Shown in pieces: positions 59,015 through 64,000 of a stretch of 64,000 nucleotides of DNA. Below the pieces are notes generated by a model that worked only from the letters and a program-made list of their open reading frames with translations, was not told the origin of the DNA and did not search any database. Position numbers and translations under genes: made by a program. The stretch covers positions 1 to 64,000 of the forward strand of contig JACQPN010000009.1 of the NCBI GenBank assembly GCA_016207515.1, read 5' to 3'. Positions within the stretch are counted from its first letter, which is position 1; each line of letters opens with the position of its first letter. Source of the DNA: Euryarchaeota archaeon. GTDB lineage: Archaea > Thermoplasmatota > SW-10-69-26 > JACQPN01.

Positions 59015-59437
59015 TCAATCCAAGCGCCGGGCCTTGACCAGTTCCCGGATGCGTTTCACAAGCGCCGTCACGTATGGGGCCTCGTCTTCGCGTGGGAAGG
59101 ACTCGCCCAAAACGAATTTTTCCCCAGTGCCTACAATCGTCCCGGCTATCGGCTGGGTCCAATGGGCTGTGCGTTGACATTCAAAAAGACAAGCCCTCAC
59201 CTCGGAAAGGGTGAGCGACTCGTCCAACCGCAGAGACTTACGAAAGTCTGAGAAAACACGCGTCGTCAAGCGGTGGAGTTCGGGACCCCCGCCGGCGTAG
59301 GTGTAACCGTTGAACGTCAAGGCAAAGGGCGCAACCTCTTCCCAGGTCCGCGACTCATCGGGGAGCTCTTCCGACAGAAGTTGTTCATTTGAAATCTGCC
59401 TGATTCGGCCGCTTTCGTCCGACCAAGACGATTTCAA
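59015..59437 (-). CDS. Small hypothetical protein
   Basis: A 140-residue protein, TTG start at 59437 with ribosome site AAAGGAGA 8 nt before. It lies 33 bases after metK. The fold seems alpha/beta, with LFECQRTAHWTQPIAGTIVGTG and LVKRIRELVKARRL at the C-terminus. No domain recognised. Possibly co-transcribed with metK. Confidence 0.5.
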   Translation of the reverse strand: MKSSWSDESGRIRQISNEQLLSEELPDESRTWEEVAPFALTFNGYTYAGGGPELHRLTTRVFSDFRKSLRLDESLTLSEVRACLFECQRTAHWTQPIAGTIVGTGEKFVLGESFPREDEAPYVTALVKRIRELVKARRLD

Positions 59438-59469
59438 TGTGGTCTCCTTTCTCAAGTGGCGGGTTCGCC

Positions 59470-60642
59470 CTACTTCTTCAGTTCCGCCGCCTTCGCGGTC
59501 GACTCCCAAGGCAAGTCGAGATCAGCGCGCCCGAAGTGGCCGTACGCTGCGACCTGCTTGTAGATGGGTCGCCGAAGTTTCAGTTCGCGTATGAGTCCTG
59601 CGGGCGAGAAGTCGAAGGTACGCCTCACGATCTTCTCAATCGTGGCATCGTCGACTTTTCCCGTCCCGAACGTCTCGACGTTGATGCTCACGGGTTGGTG
59701 GTAGCCGATGCAGTATGCGAGTTGGATTTGGCACTTCTTCGCAAGGCCGGCCGCGACGACGTTCTTCGCCGCCCAGCGAGCGCCGTACGCCGCGCTCCGG
59801 TCCACTTTCGTCGGGTCCTTCCCGGAGAAGGCACCGCCGCCGTGGGGCGCTGCCCCGCCGTAGGTGTCAACGATGATCTTTCGGCCGGTGAGGCCTGTGT
59901 CGGCGTGGGGACCGCCTCTCACGAATGAGCCCGTCTGGTTGATGTAGTAATTGGTGTTCGAATCAAGGAAAGACTGGGGGAGGTAACCCTTCTTGGTGTA
60001 CTCCTCTACGACCGGTCGAATGACTTTTGCCTTGATCTCGCTTTCCAAGGTCTCCTTTGTGACTTCTGGGTCGTGTTGCGCCGCAACGACGATTCCATCC
60101 GCCCTTTTGGGGACGCCGTCCACGAATTCGATCGTCACCTGGGTCTTCCCGTCGGGGCGAAGGTGCTTGACCGTCCCGTTCTTGCGGACTTCGGAGAGTT
60201 TCCGCGCGAGCCTATGGGCGAGCTGGATCGTGACAGGCATGAGTTCAGGGGTCTCGTCCGTCGCGTAACCGAACATCATCCCTTGGTCGCCGGCCCCGAG
60301 TTCGCCGCCGGCCTGCGAGACGCCCTGGGCGATATCACCGGCTTGCTCCGTGATCGAAGTTAGGACCGAACAGGTCTCGGCGTCGATGCCGTACGCGGAC
60401 TTCGTGTATCCGACTTCGGAAAGGATGTTCCGAGCGAGCTTCGGGATGTCGACGTAGCAATCGGTCGTTATCTCGCCGGCCACAAGGACGAGGCCGGTGG
60501 TGAGGAGCGACTCGCACGCGACGCGAGCGTCGGGGTCTTGGGCGATTATTGCGTCTAGGACACCGTCCGAGATCTGGTCGGCGAGTTTGTCCGGGTGGCC
60601 TTCGGTCACGCTTTCGGATGTGAAAAGGTGGCGTCGCGTCAT
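59470..60642 (-). CDS. metK: S-adenosylmethionine synthetase, bacterial type
   Basis: A 390-residue enzyme with bacterial MetK motifs: [33 protein letters not shown] and [19 protein letters not shown] (20 or fewer residues each). Most archaea use the distant archaeal MAT, so the bacterial type is unusual. Upstream TATA-like CATATTAATAGG at 60702-60713 gives a leader of about 40 nt; in it AAAGAG and CTCTTT can pair around a 10-nt loop. It makes SAM from methionine and ATP. Confidence 0.93.
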   Translation of the reverse strand: MTRRHLFTSESVTEGHPDKLADQISDGVLDAIIAQDPDARVACESLLTTGLVLVAGEITTDCYVDIPKLARNILSEVGYTKSAYGIDAETCSVLTSITEQAGDIAQGVSQAGGELGAGDQGMMFGYATDETPELMPVTIQLAHRLARKLSEVRKNGTVKHLRPDGKTQVTIEFVDGVPKRADGIVVAAQHDPEVTKETLESEIKAKVIRPVVEEYTKKGYLPQSFLDSNTNYYINQTGSFVRGGPHADTGLTGRKIIVDTYGGAAPHGGGAFSGKDPTKVDRSAAYGARWAAKNVVAAGLAKKCQIQLAYCIGYHQPVSINVETFGTGKVDDATIEKIVRRTFDFSPAGLIRELKLRRPIYKQVAAYGHFGRADLDLPWESTAKAAELKK

Positions 60643-60835
60643 CGCATTCCCTTCATGGAAAAAGAGCAGTTGTGCCCTCTTTGGGCGGGAAGGGCGGGTT
60701 TTCCTATTAATATGTTGCCGGATGGGATATGCGAATCGGTAATAGATCGTTTCCGTGGATCAGGTGGACGTTAGGTAGGTGCGACGGACGCCAGTGCCGT
60801 CGGGACGTCCGGCGGCAAGCCCAGATCACCACCGT

Positions 60836-62338
60836 TCATTTCCCGGACGCGCTGCCGGAAACAGGGATCTCCGCCGTCATCGGTTGCTCGTCCCTGATGT
60901 GACTGTGGGAGGCTCCGTAGAAACCGTAGACGGCGACGCCAAGCCCCATCCACGCGACGAAGCGGATGACGGTTATCGGTGAGAGGCTCGCCATCAGGAC
61001 GACGCACATGATGACGCCGGCCGCCGGCAGCCACGGGACGCCCGGAGTGCGAAACGCGCGCGGCGTATTGGGGTCGCTTTTGCGAAGCATGACGACGGCG
61101 ATACAAACAAGCGCGAACGCAAAGAGGGTTCCCATGTTCGCAAGTTCCGCGGCCGCCGCGAGAGGCGTGAGCGCCGAGGCGGACGCGATGATGATTCCCG
61201 TGATTATCGTGATGATGTAGGGTGTTTTGAACTTCGAATGGATCTTCGTGAAGGATTTCGGCATGAGGCCGTCGCGAGACATGCTGAAGAATATCCTCGG
61301 CAGGCCAAGTTGGAAAACGAGTAGGACGCTCGTGAGGCCCACGATCGCCCCAACGGAGACGATGAAGGCGGCGCTTCCCGGTGTCAGCGCGAAGCCGCCG
61401 ATGCTGAAGATGGTGCCGTCCGCCGTGACCATCCGGTTCAATGCGGTGGCGAGTGGGTCGTTGACGCCGACGAATTCGGTGTACGGCACTATCCCGGTGA
61501 GGACAATCGCGACGAGGATGTAGAGGACGGTGCAGATGGCGAGCGAGCCGATTATCCCCAACGGCAGGTCCTTCCCGGGGTTCTTCGTCTCCTCCGCCGC
61601 CGTCGACACAGCATCGAATCCGATGTAGGCGAAGAACACGATCGCAGCGCCCGCGAAGACGCCGGGGACGCCGAAGGGGACGAAATTCTGGAAGTTCACG
61701 GGGTTGATGAAGGCGAAGCCGGAGAGGAGGAAGAAGAGGACGACCATGATCTTGATGATGACGAGCGCGGTCGTGGCCCTCGCCGACTCTTGGATGCCGA
61801 TGACGAGGATCACGGTGACCAAGAGCGTGATGACGAAGGCCGGGATGTTGAAGACCCCGACGGGCGGCGCATTCGCGAGTGCCGCCGGGAGGACGACGCC
61901 GAATGCGCCAAGTATCGACTGGAAGTACCCGCTCCACGCATTGGCGACGGCGACGTTGCCTATCGCGTACTCGAAAACGAGCGCCCACCCCACCATCCAT
62001 CCAAGAAGCTCGCCCATGGAGGCGTAGATGTAAGTGTAAGCGCTTCCCGACGTCGGGACCATGGCGGCGATCTCGGCGTAGCACAGAGCGACTAGCGCGC
62101 ACGTGATGCCGGAGACGACGAAGGAAAGGGACACGGCGGGTCCGGCCCGGGCGGAAGCGACGCCAGGTAGCGTGAATATCCCGGCGCCGATGATCGCTCC
62201 GACGCCTAGGAACATCAGGTCCGTGCCAGAAAGCGACTTCTTGAGCTTCGAATCGCGGGCGTCCTTCGCCAACGCGTCGACGCTCTTACGCGCGAAGTAC
62301 CGGCTCTTTGCGTCACGGAAAGCGTCGCCCTGTGCCAT
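60836..62338 (-). CDS. APC-family amino acid transporter
   Basis: A 500-residue, 12-helix permease. The helix one GxG motif is FLGVGAIIGAGIFTLPGVAS; helix two has ALCYAEIAAMVPTSGSAYTY; helix six FVPFGVPGVFAGAAIVFFAYIGFDAV (read in parts FAGAAIVFFAYIGFDAV). It is closest to the CAT (cationic amino acid) subgroup by these motifs. TATA-like CTTTCATACGGG is about 30 nt before the ATG at 62338. Substrate unknown. Confidence 0.88.
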   Translation of the reverse strand: MAQGDAFRDAKSRYFARKSVDALAKDARDSKLKKSLSGTDLMFLGVGAIIGAGIFTLPGVASARAGPAVSLSFVVSGITCALVALCYAEIAAMVPTSGSAYTYIYASMGELLGWMVGWALVFEYAIGNVAVANAWSGYFQSILGAFGVVLPAALANAPPVGVFNIPAFVITLLVTVILVIGIQESARATTALVIIKIMVVLFFLLSGFAFINPVNFQNFVPFGVPGVFAGAAIVFFAYIGFDAVSTAAEETKNPGKDLPLGIIGSLAICTVLYILVAIVLTGIVPYTEFVGVNDPLATALNRMVTADGTIFSIGGFALTPGSAAFIVSVGAIVGLTSVLLVFQLGLPRIFFSMSRDGLMPKSFTKIHSKFKTPYIITIITGIIIASASALTPLAAAAELANMGTLFAFALVCIAVVMLRKSDPNTPRAFRTPGVPWLPAAGVIMCVVLMASLSPITVIRFVAWMGLGVAVYGFYGASHSHIRDEQPMTAEIPVSGSASGK

Positions 62339-62521
62339 GGGTTCCCTTGCGGTTACCGCGTACCCGTATGAAAGCCTTTTTGGAGACGGAAACGAAGTAT
62401 GTACTTATACGTATACGAAAGCCGGGCCAACGCCGCTTCGCGAAACGTCGGTGTGGACGGTCAGCGACTCCGGGGCCCCGCACGCGGAGCGCGGATGCCT
62501 GACGCGGTCGCTACGGGACAA

Positions 62522-62531
62522 ACTTTTAAGG
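62522..62531 (+). promoter_or_regulatory. TATA box of the nop5-fibrillarin operon
   Basis: ACTTTTAAGG, with the GTG start at 62554 about 27 nt from its centre, so the transcript is leaderless or nearly so. Confidence 0.6.
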
Positions 62532-62553
62532 ACGCACCGTCACTCGTCGAAGC

Positions 62554-63645
62554 GTGCACCTCACGACCGAGTGGTTCGCTGTCTTCCTCACCGACAAAGG
62601 GCGGACGGTAAGATCCATCTCCTTCCCCAAGTCTCCGGAAGAGATCGCGTCACGGCTCCTTGAGATGGAGGACGGCCACGTGCTCAAGGAGGAACGCGAA
62701 CTCGGCGAAGGACTCGGCGACCTGCAGGTCATCGAGGCACGCCTGCTTTCTCTACCCGGCACCACGCTCTCGAAATCAGGGCCATCGCACCGCGCCGAAG
62801 CGGCGCGCTTCGGGTTCGACGCTGAGATCTTCCGCGAGGCGAGCATCATCCTCGCCCGGCGAAAGACCCGACGCGCCCTAGCAGGACGCGACAAGCACAT
62901 CGTCCAGGCGGTGACGACCTTAGACGAGCTCGCGAACATCGCGAACCTGGCGGCAGAACGGCTACGCGAATGGTACGGCCTCCACGCGCCGGAACTCGTC
63001 GAACGCGTGGAGCGCCACGAAGAACTCGCTACTTTGATTTCGACGCTTGGCAACCGCGAGAAGATCGGCGCAAAAGAGACGCGCTACGCGGTCCCCGAGA
63101 GCATGGGGGCAGACCTGGGCGAACGGGAAGAGTCGGTCCTGCGCACGTATGCGAAGCTCCTTTCCTCCCTCTATTCCACGCGAGCGGAGATCGAGAAGTA
63201 CCTGAACGACAACGTGCCCGCGATCGCCCCGAACGTGAGCGCTCTCGTCGGACCGTCGATCGCCGCGAGGCTTCTCAAACAGGCGGGCGGCCTCGACAAG
63301 CTTGCCCGTTTGCCCTCGGGGACGATACAGACACTCGGCGCCGAAAAAGCGCTCTTTCGCCATTTGAAGGAGGGCGCGCCGCCGCCGAAGCACGGGGCGA
63401 TCTACCAGCACCCCTTGATCTACAAGAGCAGCAAGTATGCGCGCGGCCGCATCGCTCGGGCGCTCTCGGCGAAGCTCGCGCTCGCGGCCCGTGCCGACGC
63501 GCACACAAGGCAGGACATCTCGAAGGAACTAGTCTTCACCTTCGAACGGAAAGCGTTGCTCCTTCGGGATCGCTATTCCGGCCCGCCAAGCCCGCGCCCA
63601 GGGGCACGTGAGATGCGGACGGGCCGCCAAAGACCGGGGCGATGA
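62554..63645 (+). CDS. nop5: Nop5 (Nop56/58-like) C/D-box RNP core protein
   Basis: A 363-residue protein. The N-terminal domain binds fibrillarin; a coiled-coil part follows (about 130-205); the Nop domain has [41 protein letters not shown] and [13 protein letters not shown]. It is a core protein of C/D-box sRNPs that guide 2'-O-methylation of rRNA and tRNA. The basic C-terminal tail is Pro/Arg-rich rather than Lys/Glu-rich. Start GTG 62554. Fibrillarin follows 46 bases downstream. Confidence 0.93.
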   Translation: MHLTTEWFAVFLTDKGRTVRSISFPKSPEEIASRLLEMEDGHVLKEERELGEGLGDLQVIEARLLSLPGTTLSKSGPSHRAEAARFGFDAEIFREASIILARRKTRRALAGRDKHIVQAVTTLDELANIANLAAERLREWYGLHAPELVERVERHEELATLISTLGNREKIGAKETRYAVPESMGADLGEREESVLRTYAKLLSSLYSTRAEIEKYLNDNVPAIAPNVSALVGPSIAARLLKQAGGLDKLARLPSGTIQTLGAEKALFRHLKEGAPPPKHGAIYQHPLIYKSSKYARGRIARALSAKLALAARADAHTRQDISKELVFTFERKALLLRDRYSGPPSPRPGAREMRTGRQRPGR

Positions 63646-63691
63646 GACCGATGGTGTTCTACGAGACAGGCGAAACCCAAGGGGCCGCCTG

Positions 63692-64000
63692 ATGCGCGAG
63701 CGCTTCGATGGCGTGTTCGAGTTCGAGGACCGACGCCTCGCGACGCGAAACCTCGTTCCAGGCGTCGCCGTCTACGGGGAGCGCCTCGTGCGGCGCGACG
63801 GCGCGGAGTTTCGCGAGTGGAACCCACAGCGGAGCAAACCCGCGGCGATGATCCTGAAGGGCGCTTCGTTCTTCCCTATCCGTGAGAACTCACGCATCCT
63901 CTACCTGGGAGCTTCGTACGGCACGACTCCGAGCCATTTCTCCGACATCGCGGCCAAGGGGATAGTCTACGCCTTGGAGTTCTCGACGCGCTCGTTTCGC
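63692..64000 (+). CDS. flpA: Fibrillarin (rRNA/tRNA 2'-O-methyltransferase), 5' part
   Basis: The first 103 codons are in the window. [23 protein letters not shown] is the fibrillarin-specific N-terminus (parts [15 protein letters not shown]); [16 protein letters not shown] and [20 protein letters not shown] hold the SAM-binding motif I, and [10 protein letters not shown] is motif II. Pairs with Nop5 as usual in archaea. The frame continues beyond the right edge. Confidence 0.95.
   Translation, partial: MRERFDGVFEFEDRRLATRNLVPGVAVYGERLVRRDGAEFREWNPQRSKPAAMILKGASFFPIRENSRILYLGASYGTTPSHFSDIAAKGIVYALEFSTRSFR

Noticed and set aside
60643-60713. Possible SAM riboswitch ahead of metK
   Set aside because: The leader is only about 40 nt and offers only a 6-bp stem; none of the known SAM riboswitch cores is visible.
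1-64000. CRISPR array, rRNA genes or origin repeats
   Set aside because: No regularly spaced direct repeats, rRNA sequence or ORB-like repeat cluster was seen.

Overview
The window looks like a chromosomal segment of a GC-rich euryarchaeon. The evidence is a Nop5-fibrillarin pair at the right end, a PAC2-family protein, an AbrB/PhoU-type regulator, a Bat-type HTH regulator, TATA boxes with near-leaderless starts, and surface proteins with PGF-CTERM-like tails. The mix of cupredoxins, copper oxidases and Ccm-type cytochrome c maturation suggests an uncultured Thermoplasmatota-like lineage, but that assignment is inference. There is no CRISPR array and no rRNA; one tRNA-Ser is present.

Layout. 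1-3.4 kb: the edge of a probable transposase, then a translationally coupled operon (multicopper oxidase, CTCH-motif protein, cupredoxin). 3.5-6.2 kb: an AbrB/PhoU regulator and an SDR-type protein. 6.7-14.1 kb: a four-Cys ArsR/SufR-like regulator heading an operon for a Tat-exported 4Fe-4S protein, an NrfD quinone-interacting subunit and three surface proteins. 14.5-22.2 kb: two converging cytochrome c maturation operons (ccmABCD; thioredoxin-like, ccmF, ccmE, unknown). 22.3-25.6 kb: a 17-heme cytochrome, a membrane cytochrome b-like protein and a secreted protein. 25.8-28.2 kb: a His-rich lipoprotein and a saccharopine-dehydrogenase-like enzyme. 28.4-36.1 kb: a complete ATP-dependent benzoyl-CoA reductase operon (oah-bcrB-bcrA-bcrD-bcrC-dch-had-hemerythrin), preceded by an FTR1 iron permease with two DtxR-like boxes. 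37.6-40.7 kb: porGDAB (2-oxoacid:ferredoxin oxidoreductase) plus a tiny Cys-rich ORF. 40.9-50.3 kb: an A-type Fe-S protein, a Bat-type regulator, two copies of a Cys-rich sensor-like protein, a second multicopper oxidase, an eight-gene stress/metal operon and NirK fused to a cupredoxin. 50.3-64 kb: an ABC exporter, SahH, secreted proteins, CrcB/DUF190/Trm112, a DUF3179 protein, tRNA-Ser(UGA), bacterial-type MetK, an APC transporter, Nop5 and fibrillarin.

How the parts fit. Benzoyl-CoA reductase needs reduced ferredoxin, ATP and much iron; the neighbouring Por complex and iron permease could supply the first and last. Electrons from oxidation would enter quinone and leave through NrfD modules, multiheme cytochrome, cupredoxins and NirK, so nitrite reduction is a plausible terminal step.

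The most striking unexplained signal is a 20-bp inverted repeat, GATTCTC-N6-GAGAATC, at eight places (3479, 6741, 42152, 42969, 44120, 48269, 48795, 52606). Seven are plainly between genes and the eighth overlaps only the questionable N terminus of one ORF. They precede the copper oxidases, nirK, the Cys-rich regulators and the stress operon. In six of them the distance to a TATA-like element is the same 21 nt. This looks like an undescribed activator regulon for copper, nitrite and redox functions.
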